Assembly (NCBI GenBank): GCA_002839445.1
Contig: PGYB01000001.1
Location: 131,578 to 195,577 of the forward strand
DNA length: 64,000 nt
Reading direction: 5' to 3'
Source of the DNA: Candidatus Riflebacteria bacterium HGW-Riflebacteria-1
GTDB lineage: Bacteria; Muiribacteriota; Ozemobacteria; Ozemobacterales; Ozemobacteraceae
Shown here piece after piece: positions 9,701 through 18,882 of the stretch (the stretch's first letter is position 1; every line of letters begins with the position of its first letter). The notes beneath the pieces are model-generated. The model searched no databases, had not been told where the DNA came from, and worked only from the letters and a program-made list of their open reading frames with translations. Both the position numbers and the translations under genes were made by a program.

Positions 9701-11572
9701 GCCGAAATCAACGAGGAACGTACCGACGCGCTGGTGCGCCTCGGCAAGATTTACGCATCCCTCGAAAAGTGGGAAGACGCGGCGAAATACTACGCGCGCG
9801 TTTTCGAAACCGATCCGCAGAATTCGCTTATTCATCTCGAACTCGGCAAGGTATACGACCATCTCAACCGCCTTACCGATGCTCTGCGCGAGTTTGAAGC
9901 CGCGCTTGAACGCGAACCCAATAACCCCGAAATACTTACGCAGATAGGCCTGATGCATCGCAAGCAGGGTAACCTTGACCTCGCCATTGAACGCTTTAAT
10001 CGCGCGATACAGATCGACGGCAGCAATCCTCTGCCACACCGCGAACTGGCAATGGCATATATTAACAAGGGGCGTGTTGACAAGGCGATTGGCGAATTCA
10101 AGGAAGCGCTGAATTACGAACCCGCCAACATTAATGTAAACATTGAACTGGCAAAGGCTTATGCAAGCCAGGGCATAATTGACGAGGCTGTCGAAGCCTA
10201 CCGCAAAGTTATCAGTCTCGATCCGCGCAATTCAAATGCCCATTTCGAGCTTGGAATAATCTACTCGACCCAGGGTCTGAATGACAACGCGATCAGTGAG
10301 TTCAAAACCGTAATCGGCCTCTCGCCAGATCATAAAAGAGCTCACCTCGAACTGGGCAGGCATCTGCGCGACACCGGCAAAATCGACGATGCGATCGACG
10401 AGCTTCGCAAAGCAAGCCAGCTCGACCCCGAAAACGCGGTTATTTATTACGAACTTGGCGATGTCTACTACCAGCGTGATGAATTCCAGGACGCCATGGG
10501 CAAGTTCAAACGCGCCCTTGAGCTGCAGGATGACTATGTCGACGTTTACCAGAAGCTGGGCACAATCCATGCCTCAATGGAACTATGGCAGGAAGCCAAA
10601 CAGTTTTTCGAAAAGGCGATTGAACTCGAAGCCGAGAACTACTCGCTGTATCGAGAACTTGGCGAAGCCTGCGAAAAACTGGAAGATGTCGAAGGGGCGA
10701 TTAATTCATTCGAAAAAGCTCTTGAATTCAAGCCCGGCGACCTCAATATCATCTACCGTCTCGGTGCGCAATACAAGCAGAAAAACAACTTTGACGCCAT
10801 GGTCGTTCTTTATGCAAAAGCTGTTGAAGCAGCGCCCAAAAATGCTCTGTTTTTCTTCGAGCTCGGCGAAGCCTATCGTGGACTTGGCCAGCAGAGCGAA
10901 GCGGCCAGCAATTTCGAACAGGCACTCGCTCTCAACGAAAACCTGATCGAATGTATTTATGCACTGGGTGCGATTTTCTGGGAGCACCAGAATTACGAAA
11001 AAATGGTGCGCCTCTACAAAAAGGCTATCAATCGCTATCCGACCAACAGCCGCGCCCACTTTGAACTCGGCAAGGCCTATTACAAGCTTCTTAAGGTCGG
11101 TGACGCAATCGATGAGTTCAAAAAAGTCATCAACCTTGATTCAAATCACCAGGAAGTTTACTTTGAGCTCGGCAGGCTGTATGTAGATAATGGTATGCTC
11201 TCAGAGGGTGCCGAAACTCTGGAAAAAGCAGTTGCTGTCACTCCAGAAAATGGTGAAGCACACTTCCTTCTCGGCAAAGCTTATGAAGGCCTCAACGACA
11301 AGACGAAGGCGACTGAAGCCTTCAAAAAAGCACAGGGACAGATGGAAGAAAACTACGAAGTTCTTCTCAGGGTTGGCGCTGACTATCTTGAGAAAGAATC
11401 ATACGAAGACGCGCTGAAACAGCTGACTAAAGCGACAAAATTTGCCGAAGCCGGCTCCATGGTTTATTTCCTGCTGGGAAAAACCTATCGTGGCATGGGT
11501 AAAAACGAAGATGCGGTCAAGGCCTTTGAAAAAGCAGATGAACTTATGGAAGCCGAGGAGGGCGATGACTGA
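6722..11572 (+). CDS. Giant TPR-repeat protein with N-terminal Cys cluster
   Basis: The 1616-residue protein is almost wholly a chain of 34-residue tetratricopeptide repeats from about residue 80 to the end; the W/L-G-Y-A-F-A-P pattern recurs throughout (for example AHFELGKAYYKLLKVGDAI). No signal peptide or membrane segment is seen, so it is probably cytoplasmic and acts as a protein-binding scaffold. The first 40 residues are different: Cys6, Cys22, Cys27 and Cys37 with His31 could form a small metal-binding knuckle. The start overlaps the ftsK stop by 4 bp. A second giant TPR gene follows 64 bp downstream. Biochemical function is unknown; a link to division or chromosome segregation is inferred only from coupling to ftsK. 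Confidence 0.93.
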   Translation: MTKEICPFLGKLRNDKSPEGSCIQEQCMFYHAQDARCIFLEIGTASREYLDSLKKLAEQNELILMKERVSMFSEDEKQERVNLYISQASIYKNKGLFERALLDYKKAIILDQQNPIVHKALGDIYSVQGIFDESISSYRQCLKQEPEDGETWIRLILQYRALCSNMPDREQRYQAIIEKIREDLRSIESESMANCILGNAHLILHSQDTEKFIDQRQEALIMMERALEINPKNLWAHLGIKDLHIYDGKYEKAIEQLLAALDLINDDPRLNFELGECYLISQAEHAMITEEALASAHSSYRRALELTPGYAPAYFRLGYISEQKANYDQAIEYYQQGLNINPTNVFAHFRLGSIHLLMGMLELAVARFREVIELSRNRTHDIYQEGYLFNKLRFFKEANALGAWIELGKIYVKRRQYEEAFEAFEKALEIDKSSPLAIMNQIDLYKIRTSGSKDAETLYNKFIEQYKNSAMVDFQNPVAHFALAYACQVLPSQLPEKQEERLEEALNGYQMAINLTPDFKWAYWGLKNSYLTTFENSTPLYDQALESCKLVTELDPEDPRAYFETGDVFWKMGNLSKAYDYFAQAAEKDKTYIPAYLHMAEIKYTEKHEEEAIKLYQKVIRINPNFAQGYYELGRVYQDIKETEKALANLRKAVELDIDYTEAHFAIGRISYEENQDETARIRLTRTIELAPSHDLAHYYLGRLHHRNGRYQQAIEEFNSAITLSNQPGRIQFDLAMLYADSGNWQEAKTILEQVLEHENNFIDAIIQYALTLEHLDMLKEAEEEYLRAIELQPEGLRAHENLARLYESTNQIYKAEDEFRKVVEIKPDHVAAQMSLAKIYIIRDLHDKALNALHTVVDIQPDIFEAHLELGRIYHHHNSLEKSVESYKSAIRIRPEAPQAHVELAEVYLNMEKSGKAIEEYKKALEIDPSLSEALANLGDLYNMSEQYELAGNCYRRLVEMDPQNHSARFKLAETCYHCGQLEKALDEYLKVAEINEERTDALVRLGKIYASLEKWEDAAKYYARVFETDPQNSLIHLELGKVYDHLNRLTDALREFEAALEREPNNPEILTQIGLMHRKQGNLDLAIERFNRAIQIDGSNPLPHRELAMAYINKGRVDKAIGEFKEALNYEPANINVNIELAKAYASQGIIDEAVEAYRKVISLDPRNSNAHFELGIIYSTQGLNDNAISEFKTVIGLSPDHKRAHLELGRHLRDTGKIDDAIDELRKASQLDPENAVIYYELGDVYYQRDEFQDAMGKFKRALELQDDYVDVYQKLGTIHASMELWQEAKQFFEKAIELEAENYSLYRELGEACEKLEDVEGAINSFEKALEFKPGDLNIIYRLGAQYKQKNNFDAMVVLYAKAVEAAPKNALFFFELGEAYRGLGQQSEAASNFEQALALNENLIECIYALGAIFWEHQNYEKMVRLYKKAINRYPTNSRAHFELGKAYYKLLKVGDAIDEFKKVINLDSNHQEVYFELGRLYVDNGMLSEGAETLEKAVAVTPENGEAHFLLGKAYEGLNDKTKATEAFKKAQGQMEENYEVLLRVGADYLEKESYEDALKQLTKATKFAEAGSMVYFLLGKTYRGMGKNEDAVKAFEKADELMEAEEGDD

Positions 11573-11636
11573 TGCCAGTTTCTCGGCCAGGCACAGAATC
11601 AGAAAAATATATGACACAGCTTAAGGAGACAGGCGA

Positions 11637-14600
11637 ATGATTAACCGCTGGGAAATCCTTCTGGAAAAAGGGCAGACATACTTCGAACTGCAGAATTACG
11701 AAAAAGCCAGCAAGACACTCAGCAAGGTTCTGGAAGAAAAGCCAGACTTTGTACCGGCAATGAAGCTGATGGCCGACTGCTATCAGCAGCTCGACAACAA
11801 GTCCGAAGCAATCAGGACTCTCGAGCATATCATTTCGCTTTCGCCTTCTGATGCCCCGGCATTGAATACTCTCGGCTCGCTCTATCTGCAGACTGGCAGA
11901 ACCGACCAGGCTATCGAGATTTACGACCGGGCAATCAGCCTTGCGCCAGACAACAAGGAGCTGCAGTTTGATCTCGGGCAGCTTTATCTGCAGCGAAATT
12001 CGTTTGACATGGCTGAAAAGCATTTCAGTCGGGCAATCGACATTGACAAAAAATTTACCGGCGCAATAATTGAACTGGCTCGCCTCAAGATTACCCAGAA
12101 TGATATAGAAAGCGCTGTAGCACTATATCAGCAGGCTATCGAAAACGATCAGGATAATGCTGTTCTGCACGCTGAGCTTGGCGAAGCGTATGAATTCAGC
12201 GGCCTGTATAACGACGCGATGATGGAATACCGCAAGGCCGAGTATCTCGACCCCAACAATCCTGACATCCACTTCAAAATCGCCAAAGACCTTGAGTCGC
12301 GCGGAAAATTCGAAGAAGCTCTCGAAAAATATCAGGCGGTAAAAGAACTCGACAGTAAAAATGTCGAACTATATTATCGCTGCGGCAAACTTTATCAAAG
12401 GCTTGAATTGAATGATGAAGCGCTGCGTGAATTTGAAGCCATCGCGCGCATGAAGCCTGACTGGCTGGAAATAAGATACGAACTGGCCAGCCTTTATGGC
12501 GCACGCGGCGAATATGATCTGCAGATAAAAGAATTCGAAGCAATTGCGGCACACGACACTACTTCGCCTGAGGTCATGAAAAGTCTGGCGGCCTCGTATG
12601 CCGCGAACGGCAATCTCAACAGGGCAATCGAAGGCTACCGTCAGGCGCTTGAATCTTCGCCAGAAGATTACGAGATCCTTGAGCGTCTTTATGAAATCGT
12701 GCAGTCCGGTGGTGATGCGACTCTGTGCATTGACGCCCTTGAGGCTCTTAGTGTGAGCATCCCGGAAGACTCAGAACTGGCGCTTATCTTGGCCAGAGCC
12801 TATGGCGAAAAAGGCATGATCGAAGAAGCCAACGCCTATTATATGCGTATTCTTGAATTAGAACCGAACCGCAGCGATATAAAAGGTGAGTTGCGCTTGA
12901 TTTATCGCAGCAAAGGCATGGTCAGCGAAGAGATAGATGCAATCAACACCCTTCTCGAAACAGATCAGGCCAACGTAGAACTGCTTAATGATCTTCAGGA
13001 ACTGCAGATCGCCAGTGGTAGAGACCGCGATGCTGTTTCGACTCTGCTTCGCCTGCATCAGCTCACCCCGTCGTCAAAATGGTTGAACATGCTCGGGCCG
13101 ATCTATATCAAGCTTGGTTTTGTCAGCGAAGCGATTACTTCTCTGCAACAGGCTCTGCAATTGAACCCTGAGGATACCAGTCCGCACGAAATTCTTGCCG
13201 ACATCTACAAACAGCGCGGCATGAACGAAGACGCGATCAGGTCATACAGCGTCATTATTCAGCGCAATCCCGATAATCTCAAGGCACATCTTGATCTTGG
13301 TGATCTTTATCGTGCGCTGGGCAGAACGCATGACCAGATATCCTCTTTAAAACAGGCTATTGCTCTGGGCGCACGCGACCCACGGCTATATCTCGAACTC
13401 GGCAGCAACCTTCTGCAGGAAGGTGACAGCGAGAATGGCCTCGCCTATCTGCAACAGGCGCGCGAACTTTCCGACACAACGCCCGCCTTTTTGAACACGC
13501 TGATTGACATTTATCTGATGCGAAACTTTCATCAGCAGGCGCTTGCTGAGCTGGAAAATCTTCGGCAGCAGACTCCAGAAGATATTTCTCTTTACATCAA
13601 GATGTCGCGCATCTATCAGAGCCGACAGATGTTTGAAGAAGGCCTCGAAATTCTCAATCAGGCTCGCGTGGTATCCCCGCAGGATGTCGCAATAACCATT
13701 GAGATTGCAAGACTATACATGGCCTGCGAAGACTATTCGAGAGCGGTTGAAATTTTGCAGGAAGCGCGGCAGACGCAGCCAGGCAACACCGAGATAAGTT
13801 CAATTATCTCTGAGGCCTACGCCCGCACCGGCGACCATGAAATGGCAATTCTTGAGCTGAAAACTCTTATTAACAATGATCCGGCGAACACCTCGGCCCG
13901 CATTCAGCTTGGGCGCGTCTACTCTATCACTAATATGATAGATCAGGCCAGCATGACGTTTAAGGACATTATTGCCGACGAACCAGACAACCCGGTTGCA
14001 AGAACCGAACTCGGCTGCATCTATCTCAACATGGGCAAGTCTTACAACGACGCCAGCATGATAGAAAGCGGTATTACAGAGCTCAAGACCTCTTTGAAGC
14101 TCGACCCGCAATCGGTAAACGCCCATTACGAACTGGGCAAAGCTTACCACGATCTCGAAAAGGTTGACGAAGCCCTTAAAGAATTTATGCGCGTGCTTGA
14201 GCTCGACCCACTTCACATTCAGGGCAAAGAATACTACAATTCTCTGGTCAACGTTAAAGTCAGTTATCAGGCCAACGAAGGCATAAAACAGGCGAGAATC
14301 TTTTCAGAGCGCGGCATGTTCAAAAATGCTGTGCTTGAATATGAAAAGGTCATTGAAATTCAGCCAGGCAACCAGGTTGCCTGGTATGAGCTTGGCAACC
14401 TGCACTTTACGATGGAGACTTTCGACAAAGCTCTTGAAGCTTTGATCAAGGCCAAAGAAATTGATCCGGAACAACCGGAAGTCTATATCTCTCTTGCGCA
14501 GACCTACATCAGAACCGAACAACAAGACGAAGCATCGATCGAGTTGCAGGAGCTGTTAGGCATGGCACCGGATCATTATAATGGCCTGTATATGCTTGGC

Positions 14601-16244
14601 CGGATATTCCAGGACAAGGGCTGGGCTGACGAAGCCATCGAAAAATACGAGGCGGCGCATCAGGTTGTTCCAACTGAACTTGAGCCAATACTCCAGCTCG
14701 GTATACTCTACCGTGACAAAAGTGATTTCGACACGGCCAGATCATGGTTTCAGAAGGTTATCGAAATCGACGCCGGGAACATGGTGGCCTCAGACTTCTT
14801 TGCGAACCTGTCTGCATCACAGCGCAGCCAGGAAATCGACGAAGCCTTTGGCAAAGCCGCCGAAGCCGAAAAAGAAGGCGATGTCGACACGGCAATCATG
14901 CACTACGACAGCATAATAGACCTCGACAACCACAATCTTGATGCCAGATTCAAGCTCGGCTCACTTTATGAATCGAAGAACATGTTCGATGAAGCAACCT
15001 TCGAATACGAGCAGGCAGTTGCGCTCGACAAAACCGGACGCTACAGGGAGCTGCCACTTAGACTTGGCAATCTGCACATCCGTAAGGGCAAAATCGTCGA
15101 AGCGGTCGACGCACTTACTATCGCCAAAAAATACTTCCCAACAAATGTTGACATCAGAATTGAACTGATAAGTCAGCTCAAATTCAAGGCTCTCAACAAT
15201 TTCAGTTCGCCAGAAGAGCTGCAGGAATATAACCAGTCCGTTCGCGCAGCAGTGGAGCAGGGTGAAAATTACTGTGACTGGCTTGAACTCGGCCTGTTTG
15301 TGTCTAAGGGCCTCGACACTGGCATTGACGAAGAAACGGCTATAACCCAGGCAATAGAATCATTTCAGAAGGTTCTTGAACTCGACCCGGGCAATGTATT
15401 CGCGATGACCGAACTTGCAAAGGTCTACCACCGACGCAATATGCTTGCAGACGTAGAAGCGATCTACAAGGAAATTCTCGACAGAGATCCCGAAAGCGCC
15501 TATGTGCACCGCAAACTTGGCGACCTTTACCAGAGCCAGGGGCGCTTTGCAGAAGCGATGTCAGAGCTTCGCCAGCTGCTTGAGATCGAACCCCTCAATG
15601 GCGATTACCACATGAAGATTATCGACATCAGCAAAGAAATGCTGGCGAAGGTACAAGATCGCGACCGTCAGCTGGCAACACTTCTCAAGGATTACCAGCT
15701 GAAAGCCGAGGCGAACCCAAAGGATACTATGGCAAACTTCAGCCTTGGATACGCCTTTATTACCCTCGGTTCAGGCTTTACACCAACTGAAGAAGAGCAG
15801 CAGAAAGCTGTTTATTACTTCAAGCTTGCCAACAGCTGTGACCCGAATAACCTCTGGCCTTACTGGGGCCTGAAAATTGTCTACAGCAAGCAGTCTATAA
15901 GCGGCAAGCACATGTATGACGAGGCTATAGCCATCTGCCGAAAAGCGCTCAAGATCGACGAGAATAGCCCGCGAGCCCATTATGAGCTTGGCGAATCTTA
16001 CAATGAGAACTACCAGATCAACATGAAAAACGAAGCGATGCAGGAATACCGCAAGGCAATTCAACTCGACCCGAACTACATTGAAGCACACTTTCGGCTC
16101 GCCAGCATCTACCGTGTCAAAAACATGTATGACCGCGCCAGTGAAGAATACAACAAGGTTATCGAACTTGATCCAACCGGACCTCTGGCCAACGATGCCA
16201 AGCGTTCGCTTGTTCATATCGAACGCTCAAAGGGTGAATCATAA
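11637..16244 (+). CDS. Giant TPR-repeat protein, second of pair
   Basis: The 1535-residue protein begins directly with TPR units and continues with them to the C terminus. It has no signal peptide, membrane segment or catalytic motif that I recognise. AAGGAG lies 8 bp before the ATG. It shares more than the generic TPR pattern with the preceding protein: both carry an insert-type unit with a NLWxxxGLK or FKWAYWGLK core followed by a loop and a YDxAxxxC helix (near residue 1410 here, near 520 there), so the pair probably arose by duplication and reshuffling. It is the last gene of the uppP-ftsK-TPR-TPR unit and is followed at once by a terminator. Likely role: cytoplasmic scaffold; partners unknown. 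Confidence 0.93.
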   Translation: MINRWEILLEKGQTYFELQNYEKASKTLSKVLEEKPDFVPAMKLMADCYQQLDNKSEAIRTLEHIISLSPSDAPALNTLGSLYLQTGRTDQAIEIYDRAISLAPDNKELQFDLGQLYLQRNSFDMAEKHFSRAIDIDKKFTGAIIELARLKITQNDIESAVALYQQAIENDQDNAVLHAELGEAYEFSGLYNDAMMEYRKAEYLDPNNPDIHFKIAKDLESRGKFEEALEKYQAVKELDSKNVELYYRCGKLYQRLELNDEALREFEAIARMKPDWLEIRYELASLYGARGEYDLQIKEFEAIAAHDTTSPEVMKSLAASYAANGNLNRAIEGYRQALESSPEDYEILERLYEIVQSGGDATLCIDALEALSVSIPEDSELALILARAYGEKGMIEEANAYYMRILELEPNRSDIKGELRLIYRSKGMVSEEIDAINTLLETDQANVELLNDLQELQIASGRDRDAVSTLLRLHQLTPSSKWLNMLGPIYIKLGFVSEAITSLQQALQLNPEDTSPHEILADIYKQRGMNEDAIRSYSVIIQRNPDNLKAHLDLGDLYRALGRTHDQISSLKQAIALGARDPRLYLELGSNLLQEGDSENGLAYLQQARELSDTTPAFLNTLIDIYLMRNFHQQALAELENLRQQTPEDISLYIKMSRIYQSRQMFEEGLEILNQARVVSPQDVAITIEIARLYMACEDYSRAVEILQEARQTQPGNTEISSIISEAYARTGDHEMAILELKTLINNDPANTSARIQLGRVYSITNMIDQASMTFKDIIADEPDNPVARTELGCIYLNMGKSYNDASMIESGITELKTSLKLDPQSVNAHYELGKAYHDLEKVDEALKEFMRVLELDPLHIQGKEYYNSLVNVKVSYQANEGIKQARIFSERGMFKNAVLEYEKVIEIQPGNQVAWYELGNLHFTMETFDKALEALIKAKEIDPEQPEVYISLAQTYIRTEQQDEASIELQELLGMAPDHYNGLYMLGRIFQDKGWADEAIEKYEAAHQVVPTELEPILQLGILYRDKSDFDTARSWFQKVIEIDAGNMVASDFFANLSASQRSQEIDEAFGKAAEAEKEGDVDTAIMHYDSIIDLDNHNLDARFKLGSLYESKNMFDEATFEYEQAVALDKTGRYRELPLRLGNLHIRKGKIVEAVDALTIAKKYFPTNVDIRIELISQLKFKALNNFSSPEELQEYNQSVRAAVEQGENYCDWLELGLFVSKGLDTGIDEETAITQAIESFQKVLELDPGNVFAMTELAKVYHRRNMLADVEAIYKEILDRDPESAYVHRKLGDLYQSQGRFAEAMSELRQLLEIEPLNGDYHMKIIDISKEMLAKVQDRDRQLATLLKDYQLKAEANPKDTMANFSLGYAFITLGSGFTPTEEEQQKAVYYFKLANSCDPNNLWPYWGLKIVYSKQSISGKHMYDEAIAICRKALKIDENSPRAHYELGESYNENYQINMKNEAMQEYRKAIQLDPNYIEAHFRLASIYRVKNMYDRASEEYNKVIELDPTGPLANDAKRSLVHIERSKGES

Positions 16245-16257
16245 AGTAATCAGTCAT

Positions 16258-16294
16258 AAAAAACTGCCCACGCTTCTGCGCGGGCAGTTTTTTT
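16258..16294 (+). terminator. Terminator of the uppP-ftsK-TPR operon
   Basis: ctgccc-a-cgc pairs with gcg-c-gggcag around a ttct loop, flanked by six A residues before and seven T residues after, 14 bp past the stop of the second TPR gene. Confidence 0.92.
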
Positions 16295-16384
16295 ATGGGC
16301 ACTTGACCTGGCCGCCAGATAATAGTATCATCCTGCAGAAAGCCGGTTAGCCGGCATAATTCTGCATGCAAAAGGATACTATCC

Positions 16385-17011
16385 GTGAAAAACTTCCGCA
16401 GAACAATGCGCCATTTTATACCGTCAATAATCTTCAGTGTTATTTTTACTCTGCTTTTCCCATATTCAATCGCGGCCCAGCAAACCGAATACAAGGTCCC
16501 GGAACATTCCATGTCGTATCTCGTCATGGCGCAGGCTGATGCTGCCTCGCAAACTTCCACACAAGCAGTAAAACAGGATACTAATCTGACGGCCTCAGAC
16601 CGCAAAGACCTCGAACCAGAATTCGAATCTCAGACAGTAGAATCTGCTAGAATACAGATCGTTCCTGAGCCAGCAGAACCTGGGGTAAAAATTCAACCCA
16701 AAGCATCGCCAGCGAAAAAAGCGGCCGTAAGAGTCGCTGCAAGCCCAAAATCTGCGATAATTGCCAAACCGGCTATAAAAGAGTCTCCGGTCACAAGCGA
16801 CGAGCGAACACTTGATGCAGATTCAACCACACGATATGACACTCCATGCTTCTCAGACGCACTGAGCAGAATGCAGCAAAACAAAGCGCACCGAGAAGCC
16901 GAAGCCGCCAGACTTGGCATCGTGCTGCCCAGTCAGGGTGGCGATATGGCCGCAGTTTCTCCCAGCCTGAGCAAAATTCAGCAGACTCTCAAAACGATCA
17001 TGACAAGGTGA
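16385..17011 (+). CDS. Small secreted protein, unknown function
   Basis: No family is recognised. The 208-residue product starts with GTG, preceded by AAAGGA at a suitable distance, and opens with a basic tail and hydrophobic core ending in a SIAAQ-type signal-peptidase site near residue 31. The mature part is polar and low in complexity, rich in Ala, Lys, Pro, Ser and Glu, with a short more structured C-terminal part (about 140-208) holding two amphipathic segments. It is probably periplasmic or surface-exposed. It lies downstream of a strong terminator, so it has its own promoter, and converges on the SLBB gene with only 14 bp between stops. Confidence 0.7.
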   Translation: MKNFRRTMRHFIPSIIFSVIFTLLFPYSIAAQQTEYKVPEHSMSYLVMAQADAASQTSTQAVKQDTNLTASDRKDLEPEFESQTVESARIQIVPEPAEPGVKIQPKASPAKKAAVRVAASPKSAIIAKPAIKESPVTSDERTLDADSTTRYDTPCFSDALSRMQQNKAHREAEAARLGIVLPSQGGDMAAVSPSLSKIQQTLKTIMTR

Positions 17012-17025
17012 CAGTCAGCACCAGA

Positions 17026-18369
17026 TCAATACTGAACCAGTAAAGTATCGAACGGCTGCAGCTCAATATTCTGCTGCTCGCCTTTGCGACAAACCGCTTC
17101 TAAATCTACCGCTAGCCTTACGACTTCGAGTCTTGAGCCATTCAACTGCCGGCGGCAGACAACAGACCGCATGCCCTTTTCAGGGAGCCGGATTTCAGCA
17201 TTATCAAGCAGATCGCACACCGTCATTCCTGGCTTAAAATCAACCAGCAGCAGCGGTTTTCCAGGCATCTCAATCCCTACCACCGGCTTTTTATCAAAAA
17301 TTTCGCGATCAAAAAGCACCAGACAGTCACCAGGGTAAAGCATAAAGTCGTTTGACTTGTCACCGAAAGCGAGTTGCTGCAACAGCACATCTATCGATAT
17401 GCCGATAACTTCGTATCTGTTATCAGACCGTCCTTCCCTTAGCAGCTCAGCATAACCCAGAGCGATGTTTTCAGGAAGCGGCCTAAGACAATCAATCAGA
17501 TCAGAAATCTTCATGCCGGACTGATGGCTAAAATTGCCAGACACATTTTCCGGAAACCGCACATAAACGTTTGCCGGGCGAGAACTGTCATTTCGCAAAA
17601 CGCGAATCCGGTCGCCTGCTTCAATATTAAAAGCCGGCACATCTCCTCCTGCCACAACATCTGCAGAAAATGCAATTATCTGCCGCACACCAGCAAGCCT
17701 GGTCACCTCAACCTGCCAGCTGCCTTCGCCAGAATCAAAACCACCGGCCAGATCCAGAGCCATGGCAAGCGTCATTTCTCCCTCTTTCAGCTCAAAAACA
17801 GCGGGAGTTTTAACGCCCCCAGAAATAGCCACACGCGGACCACAAGGCAAAAACACTATCTGCTCACCGCCGTTAAAAATAAAATCGTCGGCAATTCGAC
17901 CTTCACGCAAAAAGCTGTAAAGATCATATTCTCCAAGCAAGGTTCCGGTCTGATAAACCGCAACGCGGCGCAAGCTTCCGCTTGAAGACGGCCCGCCGCC
18001 AGTAAGCACTGCTGCCAGAAGGCTTACCGGGGGAGACAGAGAGTATTCACCAGGATTGCTGACCTCGCCGGCGACAATGAACGAAACTTCTTCAACAGCC
18101 TCATTGTCTTTGCTGACTTTTTCTACGGCAACCACATTATGCAATTCTTCAACAGATTTTGAAAACTTTTCCAGCCCATACACTTCTTCACCCTGGAAAG
18201 CGGTTACCTGGCCGGCAGCAAGCGACTCAGATTGAGCCAGGGCGGGAGTATCTGCTGTCAATTCCACAGCCATAACGGTCGAAGAAAGCGACACGCCAGC
18301 TGCAAGCATAAAACCCGCAAGCAACAACTGACAGGCAATCGCCTGTCGGCGAATTGTCGAATTAGCCAT
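17026..18369 (-). CDS. SLBB-domain polysaccharide export-like protein
   Basis: The 447-residue protein has an N-terminal signal segment, then a series of soluble-ligand-binding beta-grasp (SLBB) units: one around FIVAGEVSNPGEYSL, one around RVAISGGVKTPAVFELKEG, and further similar units to the C terminus. Such units occur in Wza/OPX polysaccharide exporters and in ComEA-like proteins. No lipobox and no polysaccharide-export N-terminal domain (Poly_export) are evident, and no glycosyltransferase, Wzc or flippase genes are near, so it is an orphan SLBB protein of the periplasm. I chose the ATG at 18369 because GGGGGAGG precedes it; the frame runs back to 18468 without such a site. Confidence 0.85.
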   Translation of the reverse strand: MANSTIRRQAIACQLLLAGFMLAAGVSLSSTVMAVELTADTPALAQSESLAAGQVTAFQGEEVYGLEKFSKSVEELHNVVAVEKVSKDNEAVEEVSFIVAGEVSNPGEYSLSPPVSLLAAVLTGGGPSSSGSLRRVAVYQTGTLLGEYDLYSFLREGRIADDFIFNGGEQIVFLPCGPRVAISGGVKTPAVFELKEGEMTLAMALDLAGGFDSGEGSWQVEVTRLAGVRQIIAFSADVVAGGDVPAFNIEAGDRIRVLRNDSSRPANVYVRFPENVSGNFSHQSGMKISDLIDCLRPLPENIALGYAELLREGRSDNRYEVIGISIDVLLQQLAFGDKSNDFMLYPGDCLVLFDREIFDKKPVVGIEMPGKPLLLVDFKPGMTVCDLLDNAEIRLPEKGMRSVVCRRQLNGSRLEVVRLAVDLEAVCRKGEQQNIELQPFDTLLVQY

Positions 18370-18869
18370 ATTGATATCCTCCCCCAAAAAGCATCCAACA
18401 TGCTTTTCGGCACAAAGACAAGTTTTCTTATGCAACATTATACACTGAGAAAAGAATTGCACAGCCATTTTTCTGGTTCGAAACCAAAACCTTCGCTGCT
18501 GAAAAATTTTATTCCTCGCCTCACTTTAATAACACCACCGCAAATAAAGAAAAGAAAACAGATCTGCCCAGACCTGATAATGTTGTTTAGAATAGAGCTA
18601 ACCATGCGAAAAAAGAATTTTCAGTTCGGACCAAAATCACTTAAAAGATAATATAATCACATAAACGCGAACACAAACAACCCGTCATTACTATTTAATT
18701 GATAATAGATGCCGACGAAAGACAGTTCTTGTCTTGTGAGCTTATAACAAAGCACATGAAAGGCGCGGCGAACAACGCCGCGAGTGCTGCTGGCAGTCTA
18801 TCAACAACGAGTAACTGGTGAAATTTCAGATTACTTGCCTTTTCTGTGCCAGAAAGGTATTCTATCACT
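18370..18869. other. Intergenic stretch between divergent SLBB gene and rimO
   Basis: About 500 bp with no credible gene. It holds a candidate minus-strand -10 box and the inverted repeat around the rimO start, both listed separately. The middle (18480-18720) is AT-rich and shows no recognised RNA or repeat. Confidence 0.5.
18437..18442 (-). promoter_or_regulatory. Candidate -10 box for the SLBB gene
   Basis: The minus strand reads TATAAT here, about 70 bp upstream of the chosen ATG. No good -35 hexamer is found 16-18 bp further upstream, so the call rests on the -10 box and position alone. Confidence 0.35.
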
Positions 18870-18882
18870 ATGAAATTTCACC
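18817..18882 (+). promoter_or_regulatory. 12-bp inverted repeat enclosing the rimO ribosome binding site
   Basis: ggtgaaatttca at 18817-18828 is a perfect reverse complement of tgaaatttcacc at 18871-18882. The second arm begins at the second base of the rimO ATG, so a hairpin in the mRNA would close a 42-nt loop holding the ribosome binding site and mask the start codon. Each arm also contains the short palindrome tgaaatttca. Confidence 0.5.
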
